Notes under the pieces: model-generated
Database searches by the model: none
Seen by the model: the letters and a program-made list of their open reading frames with translations, nothing else
Told to the model about the DNA's origin: nothing
Made by a program: the position numbers and the translations under genes
Assembly (NCBI RefSeq): GCF_963169125.1
Contig: NC_084794.1
Coordinates: 153,088,858-153,152,857 of the forward strand
Direction of reading: 5' to 3'
From: Humulus lupulus
Lineage: Eukaryota > Streptophyta > Magnoliopsida > Rosales > Cannabaceae
Length of the DNA: 64,000 nucleotides
Part shown: piece after piece, positions 34,634 through 47,646 of the stretch
Layout of the letters: each line of letters starts with the position of its first letter
Numbering within the stretch: position 1 is the first letter of the stretch

Positions 34634-35906
34634 TTATGGATCCACCATATGATGATGAGGGCGATTCGTTTGTTGATGATGATGGTAATGGTTTGGAGGG
34701 GGTTAATCCTACGGCACCAACAAATACACAAGATAAGAAGTATAGGGGCAAATCCACTTGTAGTGATGTATTCAAAGCAAGAAGTGGGGGTCGCAATTAT
34801 GAGGTCGAATACAATCATTTTGGTCAAGCAATGGGAAAATGGGGACCAAGATGAACAACACCATTTATCTTCTATCACGCACAATCCTTCCTTTAGATGC
34901 CGACAATTGGAAACAAATGTCGAAGGATGAAAATGAGACTATATGGGATCAAATCCAGGTAAGCTATAATATTAATTATTAAATTTATCCTAACAAATTA
35001 ATCTATTGAAAAAAGTTTAATATTTTTGCATTCGTTTGTGCAGACTACATTCAAACTTCCAAATTATGCTAAAACAGACGTCCTCAAAGCAGGAAAAACA
35101 TGGAGAAATTGGAAAATAAAATTAACAAAAGATCTTGTCTATGTATATAAGAATTTAGCTCCTGAGCTTCTTGCCAAGCTACCATCAGACTACTGCGAGT
35201 ATTACAAACCTGAAGATTGGAAAAAATTTGTTGCGAAAAGACTAACCCCGGATTGGGAAGAGATGAGAAAAAAAAAACAAGATGCTCGAGCTCAGAACAA
35301 GTATCCACATCACTTAGGGCGTGGTGGTTATGCACTGGTAGGACAACAAATGGAACAGGAATTGGGTCATGAGTTGACCGAATATGATAGATCTGAGATG
35401 TGGACACAGGCACAGATGAACACGAAAGGAGAAGTTATTGATGAAGAAGCTCGAGAAGTGGTGAAGAGGATTGTAAGTGTTCTTCGATTTTTTTAAATAA
35501 TTTTAAAGATTAATGTGTGTGTTAAATTCTAATTGATATACTAACTATGTATATGGACGGAATACAAGCAAAAAGTAGCAGATGAATAGTTGGTGGAGGA
35601 AGGTATAAACGATATACTAACTATGGCATTAGGCACTCCAGAGCATGGGGGACATGTTAGGGGGATCGGTGCACATGTCTCTCCCGTACATTTTTTCATG
35701 TCCCACTGCCAAAAAGATTCAATCAAAAACAAAAAGGAGTGTAAGATGTTCATTATAAAGACCTTGAAGAGAAATGACGTCAAACTGAAGAAAGGGCACA
35801 TCAACAGGAGGAAAAGTTAAACCAGTTGATGGCGCATTTTTCATCTCAACAGAGCGGTGCATTTGGATCATCAAATGCATCTGGTTTGGGTGTAGGAGGA
35901 GCTTCA
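34634..35906 (+). pseudogene. CACTA-A second gene, 5' part (Transposase_24-like)
   Basis: The ATG at 34634 opens an Asp-rich N-terminus (MDPPYDDEGDSFVDDDG). After a frame break near 34850, the text LPLDADNWKQMSKDENETIW leads to a probable intron (donor CAGGTAAGC at about 34958, acceptor TTTGTGCAG before 35042). The next exon reads TTFKLPNYAK through LTPDWEEMRKKKQDARAQN and GYALVGQQMEQE, the pattern of plant transposase family PF03004, thought to be the DNA-binding partner of TNP2. A further exon holds ALGTPEHGGHVRGIG. The frame is cut at 35906 by a copia solo LTR and resumes at 37765. Confidence 0.82.
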
Positions 35907-37759
35907 TGTTGGGGTTTTATGCCCTAATTAAAACCCAAATTCTTTGTAATCTCATTTTATTATCAATAAAAGAATAGAAATAATTTTTTGACTTGGTCAA
36001 TCACTTTGCTCACATGTTTTATTTTCATGATTATTTGTTTAATATAAACTTCTATTAAATCCCGAGCATATAGCTAATCTTATTTATAGTGACGTAATCA
36101 CAGTGGAATATAAATATGATTATATGTTCAAAAATAAGTTAGTCCTAAGATTAGTCAGTGCACCGGATTTACACTGACTTGCCAATCTACGATATGATCT
36201 ACTTACACATTACAGTGTTATGTTCTTTCCAGAACATTAGCAAAGTAGATAAGATCGGATGTATTTGTTACATCGGACAGGACCGATATTGACAGTTGAT
36301 AAGATAAGTAAACATACCGTTATTATCTATTCTAGTCATATCATATAGTTGACCATAGGTCAATTCAATCTCAATTCTGAGTGGTTAGTATTCTAACTGA
36401 TTGTATTATTTGAGTTCTTTGACTTGTTCGTTACTAGCTTACCCTACGGACTAGCCCATACTTACATCTTGGGAACTCGGTAGTATAATTGAGTGGGAGT
36501 GTTAATCATAGATATGAACATCTATAGCTTCTAATGAAGAAGTGAAATGATGATTTCCTTTTAGTTTGGTTCAAGGTGTTAAATGATAGAGATCTCATTT
36601 CAGTAATTAAATTAGTTTACTGAAATATCATTTACAAGGAACTAAGTGTTTTAAGGATAAAATACAATGAGGGGTAAAACGGTATTTTAGTCCTATCTCA
36701 TTGTAGACCGTCTATAGAGGATTGAGTGACAATTATGGTTGTAACAATGGATAATTAATAGCGTATCTATATTTGTTATCGAGCGTTCTATGAATTCAAG
36801 AGTGCAATTCCAAGTCTATAGTGGAGTCACGAGGAATTAATAAGTTAGTAAATTTATTTGTTAGATTTATGATAACTTATTGGAGCTTGATTTCATAGGC
36901 CCATGGTCCCCATTGTACCTTGGATAAAATCATCTAGATAGTCTCAATTAATTAATTTAATCATCAATTAGAATTATCAAAGTTGACCAGGTCAATTTTG
37001 GATAGTTTCACAGAGTTGTGTAATTTTGAGAAGAAAAGATAAATTATGGCAGATTTATTAATTAAGATAAATTGGTATCTAAATTAATAAATAAGTTTAA
37101 ATCAAGGTTCAAATTATAAATAATTAATTTGATAAAGGATTTAAATAATTATTTAATTAATTAAATCAATAGAAAATAATACAGGCCTTGATTTTAAGTC
37201 CAATGGGCTTATAATCAAATGGGAAATTTCACGGGCCTATAGCCCATGATAATTTTGACCTAGGGCTTCAAAATGGCTGTTATTTTATTGATTTTTTAAT
37301 TAAATTAAATGGCCTAATTGAGTCTATAAAAGGAGTGCTTATAGCGAAGTCAAAAAAGGGTTTTTGATAAGTCAGATTTTCTGATAGTTTTATATTCTCT
37401 CTAAACACAAGTCCTTTTCTAAGCCTCTTTGTTATTTTCTCTTCTTCTCTCTATATCTATCTCATGTGTTGAGAATTGCCCACACTAGTCTAGGTGGTTC
37501 TAAGGATACATTGGAAGATCGTGAAGAAAATAGAAGATCGGTTCAGTTTCTTGATAATACTCTGCGACAGAAAGGATACAAGAGTTAGAGAAACTGAAGG
37601 AAGGACTCTTAATTCCGCTGCGTATACTGTAAGTATTATACTATTTGTTTCTCTTTGAATTCAATTTTAGAAACATGTTTTAGGCTATCTTGTATTAATT
37701 TGTTTAATATTAGATATACATGAAAATAAATAAAGATCCTGTATAAGCTTTATCCAACA
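35907..37759 (+). mobile_element. Copia-type solo LTR inside CACTA-A
   Basis: A 1,853-bp LTR from TGTTGGGGTTTTATGCCC to TTTATCCAACA, flanked by CTTCA at 35902-35906 and 37760-37764. It is homologous, in the other orientation, to 49814-51666, which has the same length. It has no coding capacity. The assignment to copia rests on the general look of this LTR type and is not proved, because no internal region survives. Confidence 0.85.
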
Positions 37760-38129
37760 CTTCAAACACACAACACGCATCGTATACCCCTCCACCACCG
37801 ACATAGGCACCATATGCTCCTCCACCACCGACATGGACATCATATGCTCACCGACCACCCTCACAGGTGCCATATGCTCCTCCACCACCGACACAGGCAC
37901 CATGTGCTCCCCTACCACCACAGTCAAATTTTCCTAATGAGGTTATAGTTTCTTATTAATTCATTATTTCATATATTTGATAAAGTAAAAATAAAGTAGC
38001 TTATCGAAAAATCTAACATATTAATTGTAATGTAAAGATTAAATGTAAGTTGTGCCTTGGTTCGACAAAAAATATAGTTGCAAAGGGGAAACTTTTAAGT
38101 ACCTGTTGCACAGAAATAAATAGCGTTCA
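37760..38129 (+). pseudogene. CACTA-A second gene, middle part with a proline-rich repeat
   Basis: Directly after the solo LTR the frame continues NTQHASYTPPPPT. It then runs through about four copies of a 30-bp unit CCATATGCTCCTCCACCACC (APYAPPPPTQ) between 37783 and 37925, with one TAG. After a probable intron, 38043-38129 encodes CKLCLGSTKNIVAKG, the start of a DUF8039-like region. The Tekay element cuts this after TTCA at 38129. The protein text resumes at 47652. Confidence 0.75.
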
Positions 38130-40390
38130 TGTAACGACCCAAATCACTAATATGGCTTAAGGGTCTTGATTAGTGTGCCAGGAGGGCATAACTGGTTTAT
38201 GTGTGAATTTATTGATTTAATGCATGATTACATGATAAGCATGCTTGTATAATTATATGAATGTAAATGTGATTAAATGTTATACTTGTGAGAACCACAT
38301 TATTATGTGGGTAACTCTGCAGCAGGTGACTTGAGGCAATCTTAGGGAGCTAGATAGCGGGAAAGTCACAACGGGGCCTAATGTTTGACTTTGGACAAGT
38401 CAAGGGGTATTTCGGGTATCGGGTGGTTATTTAGATTACCGGGTTATGGAAATAAATAATTTGAGATATATTTGAGATTAGGAATTCTAGGTGAGAATAT
38501 TGGGGAATTTTACCATTTCACCCTCGGGGACGTTTCCGGTACCCCAAGCTTTGGGATTAGCTTAATTACCTAAGGATAGACTTAAGGAGATACAGAAAAT
38601 AGTAGACCATAATAAACCAACTCTTTCCTCTTTCTCCCTTTCTCTCTCAAAGGAAAATCTTGGAATCTAAAGGAACTCAGCTAAAAGCTCTGTGATTTAG
38701 GCTTGGGTCTTGAGGGATTAGCTCAATTTTAGCAAAGGAATTCAACCAGGACTAAGGTAAAGATTTATTCTCATTTTCTGTTGTTGAAATTATGTGATAT
38801 TGGTTGTGTTCTAAGTGGTTTTTGGGTTTTGGATTTGAAGATTAAATTGAGGCTAGAACCTTGGAAGTTAGCTCAGAAAGCTCTCGGAGGATTGGTTCTG
38901 CAGCTCAGGTATGCTCGAATTTAAGGTTTAATGGCTGAGTTATAGTGTTTCCATGGCTGGGTTTTGTGTTCTTGAGTTAGAAAGTTTCAGTGATTGAAAT
39001 AGGTTTTTGATGGGTTTCTAGTCTAGGTTTCAGCTGGGTTATGTTGCTGGAATCTTGTGGGAAGTTTTTGGATAATTGAGTTGTGGAATTGGGGTAGTTT
39101 TGAGTGAGTTTGCATGAGGTTTGAGAGTCAAAAATGGAGGCTTTTCTGGGTTCGAAGGGGTTGGGTCGCGGCATAGTTCTTGGTGAACCGCGGCCCTTCG
39201 AAGCTGATGGGTGCTGAGGAAGGAGGGCGGGACGCAGCATGGTCTGAGTAGGGTCGCGGCCCTTACCTATTTTTGGGCATTGGGAGGCCTCTGGTTGGGG
39301 CCATGCCGCAGCATGGGTGGCTAATGTCGCATCCCTTAAGAGATTTTGGGATTTTGAGATTCTAGGCTTGGGAATTTAACCTAGGGTGCTCGGGATTGAA
39401 TCCTTTACCATGTTTGGTGAAATTCAATGTTCCAGAGACTAAAACTTTGTCTAGAAGCTCATTTAAGATTGTTGATGGTATCCTTTATCTTGGTTGTGAC
39501 TAGGTGCTAAGCTAGGGCTCGGGGATCGGATCGCGCTCAAGGAGCATCGCTCGTAACTAGTTCACTTGGAAGCCAAAGGTAAGAAAACTGCACCTGGTTG
39601 TGTATTTGTAATGGGACTAAGGGTTCCCTAATATGTAAGCATTGAAAAGGATGGTATTATGCCATGTAAATAGTAAACCAATGGCCTAAGACTCCCAAAG
39701 GTTACACTTGCGCACAGGGCGCGGCTCGGCCACTGGTAGCCGAGGACAGCTTATTATGCAGTGAGCTCGGTTTAAGTCGGCCGGAGTCAGTGGGGTAAAC
39801 AGAGGGTGCGGCCTAAGTTTTCGGCCCTAGTTATTATGTGATTTGACTGTTATTAATGATTGGTTGCATCTTTTATTCTGATTACATGCTATGTGATTAA
39901 AGAGGAACGTTAAGTGGTTGACCATGCTTGATGAATTATTCTCTTGATATGATTGTTGAGATGTGTAATATGTTTTCTTGCTGGGCCTTGGCTCACGGGT
40001 GCTACGTGGTGCAGGTAAAGGCAAGGGAAAACTTGATCAGCCCTGACTTGGAGAGCTTTGTGAGCGGAATGTACATGACCAGCTGCTCGGCCGCCGCGGT
40101 TGAGAGGATAACAGGAACAAAAAAGCTATAAATGTCTGTTTTGCCTTAGAGTGGCTGATGGTAGTCTGTATTTTGGAAATTTTGTAAACTAACCTTTAAA
40201 CATTGTTCCTCTTTGGGATCACATATGTAAATTTGTTTAAGTATATGTAATGTATCTTGTGAGGCCAAAACCATTTTATCCTTAGCACATTTATGGTTTA
40301 GTGACACGTTTTGACTAAATGACTTGATTAGCAAGTCCTGCACCTTTATAAGTACACAGTGTAGCGGTCCTGGCTATCCAGGGCGTTACA
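38130..40390 (+). repeat. Tekay element 5' LTR
   Basis: From TGTAACGACCC to CAGGGCGTTACA. It holds non-coding leader sequence: a TTTCTCTCTCAAAGG leader, then GGTAAAGATT, and the conserved GCTACGTGGTGCAGGTAAAG block at about 40000. Short frames inside are not genes. Confidence 0.93.
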
Positions 40391-40846
40391 ACTTGGTATC
40401 AGAGCATCCTAGATTTAAGGGTTCCTGAAGACCGGATGGACATGTACATTCGCTGCTAGAGACAAGCTCGTTTCAGGGTTTGGTAATGTGTATATGTGTT
40501 TATATGCTTATATGCCTGGAATGAGTTATGATTGCTGTTATTTGTTGGATTAATAGGGAGCATGAGATATTGATAGGGCCTGGCCCTTGACTGTTGTGTG
40601 AGAATATTGAGGCATGTTTATTAGCATCGCCGTGCATGTACATGAATATTTGGATGAATGCTTATATCATAGCTGTTGTGTGAGGATGTTGGGGTATGCT
40701 TATTAGCAGCCAGTGCATGAGGATAAATGTCTATATGTTGATTGTTTGTGTGTGGTTTTGTTCCATTGGTGGATTTTGGAGAAGATTTTACCCTGTCATC
40801 ATGGTCTGATTGACGAGTCATTGATTGCAGATTGACTTGGATAGCT

Positions 40847-43800
40847 ATGTGTCCAAGAAAATCTACGCGACTAGCCCGCACTAGGTCTGAGATCGGGGTG
40901 ATGACCAGGGCCAGATTCCTCCGCCAGTCCCTGAGAACTGGCAGCAACTCATGGCTGATATCTAGGCTCGGTTGCAGAGCCAAGATGAGCAGATCCATAT
41001 TTTGCGACAGCAGGCTCCATCAGGGAGTGCTGCCCCTATTGTACCACCTATAGTGGTACCAGTTGTGCAGTCAGGAGAGGTTGGAAACAGATGGGAGTCG
41101 TTGTATGAGCGGTTTAGGAAGCAGCAACCCCCAATCTTTGAGGATGTATCGGATCTATTGAAAGCTGAGCAATGGCTAACTATGATTACTACAATTCTGG
41201 GTTTCATGAGAGTAGAGGGGCATGATAGAGTGGCCTGTGCCACTTATATGTTGAGAGAGGATGCCCGCATCTGGTGGGAAGTGGCATCGCAGACCAGGGA
41301 TGTTACTACTTTGAGTTGGGAAGCTTTTAGAGATTTGTTCAATCAGAAATACTACAATGTTGTCGTCAGGGCAGCGAAAGTTAATGAGTTCGTGGGTTTG
41401 GTGCAGGGCAATATGACCGGTACTGAATATGCCCTAAAATTTGACAGGCTTGCGAAATTTGCACCAGATCTTGTGCCTATTGATGCTACTAGGCAAGATA
41501 GATTTATCAGGGGGCTTAATGCTATGGTAGCCCAGGATGTTAGAATTACAACGGTACCTGGAGGAACAACTTATGCCCAGGCTGTTGAGAAGGCTCTTAC
41601 CGCTGAGGAAGCGGAGAACAATATTTGGAAGGAAAGTGCGGTGAGACGCGAGGGTCGCAGAGTGGTGCCTCCTTATTCAGGGACAGGTAGGGGCGGAGGC
41701 CCCAGTGACTTCAAGAGAAAGACTCCTGACACTTCGATCGCTGCTGGTCCTAATAGGAGGGGTCGGGGTGGACAGGGTGGCCGTCAAGGTGGCGGCGAGG
41801 CATGATGGACCTATCCGGAGTGCCTGAGGCGTAGAAGACGCCATCTGGGCGAGTGTCGGGCCAATGCTTGCTTTGTGTGCGGAACAATGGGGCATCTCAG
41901 GAAAGATTGCCCAACAGTGAAGAAATGTGAAGCAGGAAAGATGGATAGCTTGACTCTAGCTCGAGTATTAACCTTGACTCAGGCAAAGGCTGAGGCTAGT
42001 CCCTTGGTAGTTACAGGTCAGCTTTCTAGCGCTGGCTCTCCTTTTACTGTGTTGATTGACTCAGGTGCTACACATTCCTTTGTTTCTAGTAGAGTGATTG
42101 ATAGATTGTGTAGACCTAGTGAATATCGGACTGCAGGGTTTTGGACTTTATTGCCTACAGGTGAATTGGTAGTTTCTAGGAGATGGATTAGGGCACTGCC
42201 AGTGATGGTTGATAGTAGAGAACTTTCAGTGGATCTAATTGAGTTAGATATGGAGGATTTTGATATGATCTTAGGGATGGATTGGTTGGTCAGGTATGGG
42301 GCTACTATTGACTGCAGGAAGAAGATGTTGACTTTTGAACCTAAGGGCGAGGATCCTTTTGTCTTTGTGGGTGCGGTGTCTGGACCCCGCGTACCCATGA
42401 TATCAGCATTGAAAGCAAGAGACTTGTAACAGGGTGGATGTATAGGTTTTCTGGATAGTGTGGTGGATACTACCAGGGTTATGCCAGCAGGGCCGGGAGA
42501 GACCAGATTGGTGTGTGAGTTCTTAGACATATTTCCTGAGGATTTACTAGGGTTTCCACCACGTAGGGAGACTCAGTTTGAGATTGAGTTAGCACCGGGG
42601 ACAGAACCAGTATCACGGACACCATATAGGATGGCACCAACAGAGTTGAAGGAATTGAAGATACTGTTGTGAGAACTTCTGGATTTGGGATTCATCAGGC
42701 CTAATTATTCTCCATGGGGCTCTCCAGTGTTGTTTGTTAAGAAAAAGGACGGGACTTTGAGGATGTGTATAGATTATAGAGAATTGAACAAGTTAATCAT
42801 CAAGAATAAGTACCCTCTACCAAGGATTGATGACTTGTTCGATCAGCTGGAGGGAAAGACGATATTCTCAAAGATTGATCTTCGATCTGGTTATCACCTG
42901 CTGAGGATCAAAGATGAGGACAAATCGAAGATGGCCTTTTGGACACGGTATGGGCACTATGAGTTTTTCGTCATGTCTTTTGGTTTGACCAACGCCCTAG
43001 CAGCTTTAATGGATTTGATGAACAGGGTGTTCAAGGACTTTTTGGATCAATTTGTCATTGTCTTCATTGACGACATCTTGGCATACTCCAGTTCAGAGGC
43101 AGAGCATGAGCAGCATCTTCGACGGGTTTTACAGAGGTTAAGGGAGCATCAGTTATACGCCAAGTTTAAGAAGTGTGAGTTTTGGTTGCCAGAGGTGACT
43201 TTTCTTGGGCATGTAGTTGGAGCATAAGGGATTAAGGTGGATCCATCCAAGGTAGATGCAGTACGAGATTGGCCGAGGCCAAGGAACGCCTCGGAGATGC
43301 GGAATTTCCTTGGGTTGGCAGGTTATTACAGACGGTTCATAGAGGGGATTTCAAAGATTTCTTCACCTATGATAGAGTTGACAAGGAAGAATCAGAAGTT
43401 TTTTTGGTCAGAGAAGTGTGAGATCAGTTTTCAAGAGTTGAAGTGACGACTTATTTCTGCACCTGTGTTGAGTCTTCCTTCGGAGGAAGGAAAGTTTGTA
43501 GTTTACTGTGATGCATCAAGGATGGGTTTAGGCTGTGTGTTGATGCAGAATGAGAAAGTTATAGCTTACGCATCGCGTCAGCTGAAGGAGTATGAGCAGC
43601 GGTATCCTACTCATGATTTGGAACTAGCAGCAGTGGTATTCGCACTGAAGGTGTGGCGATATTATCTGTATGGGGAAAAGTGCGATATATACACTGACCA
43701 TAAGAGTTTGAAATATTTCTTCACTCAGAAGGATCTGAACATGAGGCAGAGGCGTTGGTTGGAGCTGGTTAAGGATTATGATTGTGATATTCTTTACCAC

Positions 43801-45387
43801 CCAGGGAAGGCCAATGTGGTGGTAGATGCGTTGAGTAGGAGGGGCCCAGGAAAATTGCATAGTCCCACCCAAATCTCGAGGGAGTTAGCTGATGAGATGG
43901 CTGGGGCAAAGATAGAACTGGTAGTAGGTCAGTTAGCTAATATTACCTTGCAGTCTACCCTATTAGAGCAGGTCAAGGAGGGTCATTTGGTGGACGTGCA
44001 GTTGCAAGAGGTTAGACAACATGTCTTAGCGAAGACAGCTAAGGACTATTCTGTTTCTGAGACTGGTTTGCTTCGATATCAGGGACAGATTTGTGTTCTA
44101 GCAGACGAGGGGATCAGACGAGAGATACTGGATGAGTCTCACACTACGCCATACTCGCTTCATCCGGGTACCACAAAGATGTATCAGGATCTATGGATAT
44201 TATATTTGTGGCCCAGGATGAAGAAGGATGTGGTAGAGTATTTGGCTAGATGTTTGACATGTCAGCAGGTAAAGGCTGAGCATCAGCGGCCAGCGGCATT
44301 GCTTCAGCCTTTGGGTATTCCATAGTGGAAGTGAGAGGACATCACAATGGATTTTGTGGGAGGACTACCTAGGACAGTGGGACTTTGTGACTCTGTGTGG
44401 GTGATAGTTGACATATACACCAAGTCAGCTCATTTTCTGCCAGTGAAGTCGGCGTATTCAGTGGAACAATATGTAGAGTTGTATGTGAGGGAGATAGTTC
44501 GTCTCCATGGGGTTCCAAAGTCTATTGTATCTGATCGAGACCCTATCTTTACCTCTAAGTTTTGGGGAGCTCTACAGAGAGCCATGGCGACTCAGTTGAA
44601 GTTTAGCACAGCTTTTCATCCTCAGACTGACGGACAGTCTGAGAGGACGATTCAGGTGTTGGAGGACATGCTTAGGGCGTGTGTGATTGACTTTGAGGGA
44701 TCTTGGAGTAAGTATCTTCCATTGATCGAATTCTCATATAATAACAGTTATCAGTCTACGATTGGAGTGGCTCCTTACGAGATGTTATATGGAAGGAAGT
44801 GCAGATCACCCATTCATTGGGATGAGATGGGTGAGAGAAGGTATTTGGGGCCAGACATGGTTCAGAAGACCAATGAGGTTATTGAGAAGATTCGAGCTAG
44901 AATGCTTGCTTCGCAGAGTAGACAGAAAAGTTACACTGATCCTAAACGTTGGGACGTGGAGTTCCAGGTTGGGGACCACGTGTTTTTGCGAGTTTCAGCA
45001 CTGAGAGGGGTGAGGAGATTTGAGGTAAAGGGCAAGCTGAGCCCTCAGTTTGTTGGACCTCTCGAGATTCTAGAAAGGATTGGGCAGGTGGCGTACAGGT
45101 TGGCTTTGCCACTGTCGTTGTCAGGAGTTCATGATGTATTCCATGTCTCCATGTTGCGGAAGTATGTTTCAGATAAGACACATGTGCTAAAGTATGAGGA
45201 CTTAGAGTTACAGACAGACTTGTCCTATGAAGAGCGACCAGTTCAGATTTTGGATCAGAAGGAAAAAGTCTTACGGAAAAAGACAATTCCGTTAGTGAAA
45301 GTGTTGTGGAGAAATAGCAAGGTCGAGGAAGCGACCTGGGAGTTAGAGACAGCGATGCGGGATCAGTATCCTGAGTTATTCAGGTAA
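40847..45387 (+). pseudogene. Tekay gag-pol polyprotein pseudogene
   Basis: One long frame with domains in the usual order. Gag starts at ATG 40847 (PRKSTRLAR), with a frame change near 40900 that rejoins the main frame before 40972. A zinc knuckle C-x2-CG-x3-GH-x4-C lies near 41872-41910, protease active site DSGATHSFV at 42058, and RT with [19 protein letters not shown] and IDDILAYS. RNase H begins [11 protein letters not shown]. Integrase has the D of VDIYTKSAHF, SDRDPIFTS and DGQSERTIQ, and the end has a chromodomain-like WRNSKVEEATWE block. Eight in-frame stops interrupt it: 40963, 41803, 42427, 42670, 43225, 43444, 44323 and 44332. No frameshift was seen after 40972. Confidence 0.92.
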
Positions 45388-45423
45388 ATTTCGAGGACGA
45401 AATTCTCAGTAGGAGGGGATAGT

Positions 45424-47646
45424 TATAACGACCCAAATCACTAATATGGCTTAAGGGCCTTGATTAGTGTGCCAGGAGGGCATAACTGGTTTATGTGTGA
45501 ATTTATTGATTTAATGCATGATTACATGATAAGCATGCTTGTATGATTATATGAATATAAATGTGATTAAATGTTATACTTGTGAGAACCACATTATTAT
45601 GTGGGTAAATCTGCAGCAGGCGACTTAAGGAGATCTTAGGGAGCTAGATAGTCAGAAAGTCACAACAGGGCCTAATGTTTGACTTTGGACAAGTCAAGGG
45701 GTATTTCGGGTATCGGGTGGTTATTTAGATTACCGGGTTATGGAAATAAATAATTGGAGATATATTTGAGGTTAGGAAGTCTAGGTGGGAATATTGGGGA
45801 ATTTTACCATTTCGCCCTCGGGGACGTTTCCGGTACCCCAAGCTTTGGGATTAGCTTAATTACCTAAGGATAGACTTAAGGAGCTACAGAAAACAGTAAA
45901 ACATAATAAACCGACTCTTTCCTCTTTCTCCCTTTCTCTCTCAAAGGAAACTTTTGGAATCTAAAGGAACTCAACTGAAAGCTCTGTGATTTAGGCTTGG
46001 GTCTTAAGGGATTAGCTCAATTTTAGCAAAGGAATTCAACCAGGACAAAGGTAAAGATTGATTCTCATTTTCTGTTGTTGAAACTCTGTGATTTTGGTTG
46101 CGTTCTAAGTGGCTTTTGGGTTTTGGATTTGAAGATTAAATTGAGGCTAGAACCTTGGAAGTTAGCTCAGAAAGCTCTCGGAGGATTGGTTCTGCAGCTA
46201 AGGTATGCTCGAATTTAAGGTTTAATGGCTGAGTTATAGTGTTTCCATGGCTGGGTTTTGTGTTCTTGAGTTAGAAAGTTTCAGTGATTGAAATAGGTTT
46301 TTGATGGGTTTCTAGTCTAGGTTTCAGCTAGGTTATGTTGTTGGAATCTTGTGGGAAGTTTTTGGATAATTGAGTTGTGGAATTGGGGTAGTTTTGAGTG
46401 AGTTTGCATGAGGTTTGAGAGTCAAAAATGGAGGTTTTTCTGGGTTCGAAGGGGTTGGGCCGCGGTATAGTTCTTGGTGAACCGCAACCCTTCGAAGCTG
46501 ATGGGTGCTGAGGAAGGAGGGCGGGCCGCGGCATGGTCTGAGTAGGGTCGCGGCCCTTACCTGTTTTTGGGCATTGGGAGGCCTCTGGTTCGGGCCATGC
46601 CGCGACATGGGTGGCTAATGTCGCGGCCCTTAAGAGATTTTGGGATTTTGAGATTCTAGGCTTAGGAATTTAACCTAGGGTGCTCGGGATTGAATCTTTT
46701 ACCATGTTTGGTGAAGTTCAATGTTCCGGAGACTAGAACTTTTTCTAGAAGATCATTTAAGATTGTTGATGGTATCCTTTATCTTGGTTGTGACTAGGTG
46801 CTAAGCTAGGGCTCGGGGATCGGATCGTGCTCAAGGAGCATCGCTCGTAACTAGTTCACTTGCAAGCCAAAGGTAAGAAAACTGCACCTGGTTGTGTATT
46901 TGTAATGGGACTAAGGGTTCCCTAATATGTATTCATTGAAAATGATGGTATTGTGCAATGTAAATAGTAAACCAACGGCCTAAGAGTGCCAAAGGTTACA
47001 CTTGCGCACAGGGCGCGACTCGGCCACTGGTAGCCAAGGACAGCTTATTATGCACTGAGCTCGGTTTAAGCGGGCTGGAGTCAGTGGAGTAAACAGAGGG
47101 TGCGGCCTAAGTTGTCGGCCCTTGTTATTATGTGATTTGACTATTATTAATGATTGGTTGCATCTTTGATTCTGATTACATGCTTGATGAATTATTCTCT
47201 TGATATGATTGTTGAGATGTGTAATATGTTTTCTTGATGGGCCTTGGCTCACGGGTTTTACGTGGTGCAGGTAAAGGCAAGGGCAAACTTGATCAGCCCT
47301 GACTTGGAGGGCTTTGTGAGCGGAATGTACATGACCAGCTGCTCGGCCACCACGGTTGAGAGGATAACAGGAACATAAAAGCTATAAATGTCTGTTTTGC
47401 CTTAGAGTGGCTGATGGTAGTCTGTATTTTGGAAATTTTGTAAACTAACCTTTAAACATTGTTCCTCTTTGGGATCACATATGTAAAAAATTTTAAGTAT
47501 ATGTAATGTATCTTGTGAGGCCAAAACCATTTTATCCTTAGCACATTTATGGTTTAATGACACGTTTTGACTAAATGACTTGATTAGCAAGTCCTGCACC
47601 TTTATAAGTACACAGTGTAGCGGTCCTGGCTATCCAGGGCGTTACA
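45424..47646 (+). repeat. Tekay element 3' LTR
   Basis: From TATAACGACCC (TG decayed to TA) to CAGGGCGTTACA, followed by the target duplication GTTCA. It is slightly shorter than the 5' copy. One visible deletion removes about 35 bases near 47180, relative to 39885-39930. Confidence 0.93.

Larger units (their letters stand above)
38130..47646 (+). mobile_element. Tekay/Del-type chromovirus (Ty3/gypsy) inside CACTA-A
   Basis: A 9.5-kb element with LTRs at 38130-40390 (2,261 bp) and 45424-47646 (2,223 bp) and the duplication GTTCA at 38125-38129 and 47647-47651. The primer site TGGTATCAGAGC (40394-40405) is complementary to initiator tRNA-Met. The polypurine tract is AGTAGGAGGGGATAG (45409-45423). 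Long LTRs, this primer and a chromodomain-like end point to the Tekay/Del clade. By eye the LTRs differ at about 13 of the first 265 positions. The 3' LTR starts TA instead of TG. Confidence 0.94.

Noticed and set aside
38977..40131. Frames such as the 87-codon minus-strand frame and its copy at 46333-46608
   Set aside because: They lie in the Tekay LTRs, occur in both LTR copies and have no domain.
40972..45387. Programmed stop-codon readthrough in the Tekay polyprotein
   Set aside because: Eight stops scattered through gag, RT, RNase H and integrase fit decay and not regulated readthrough.
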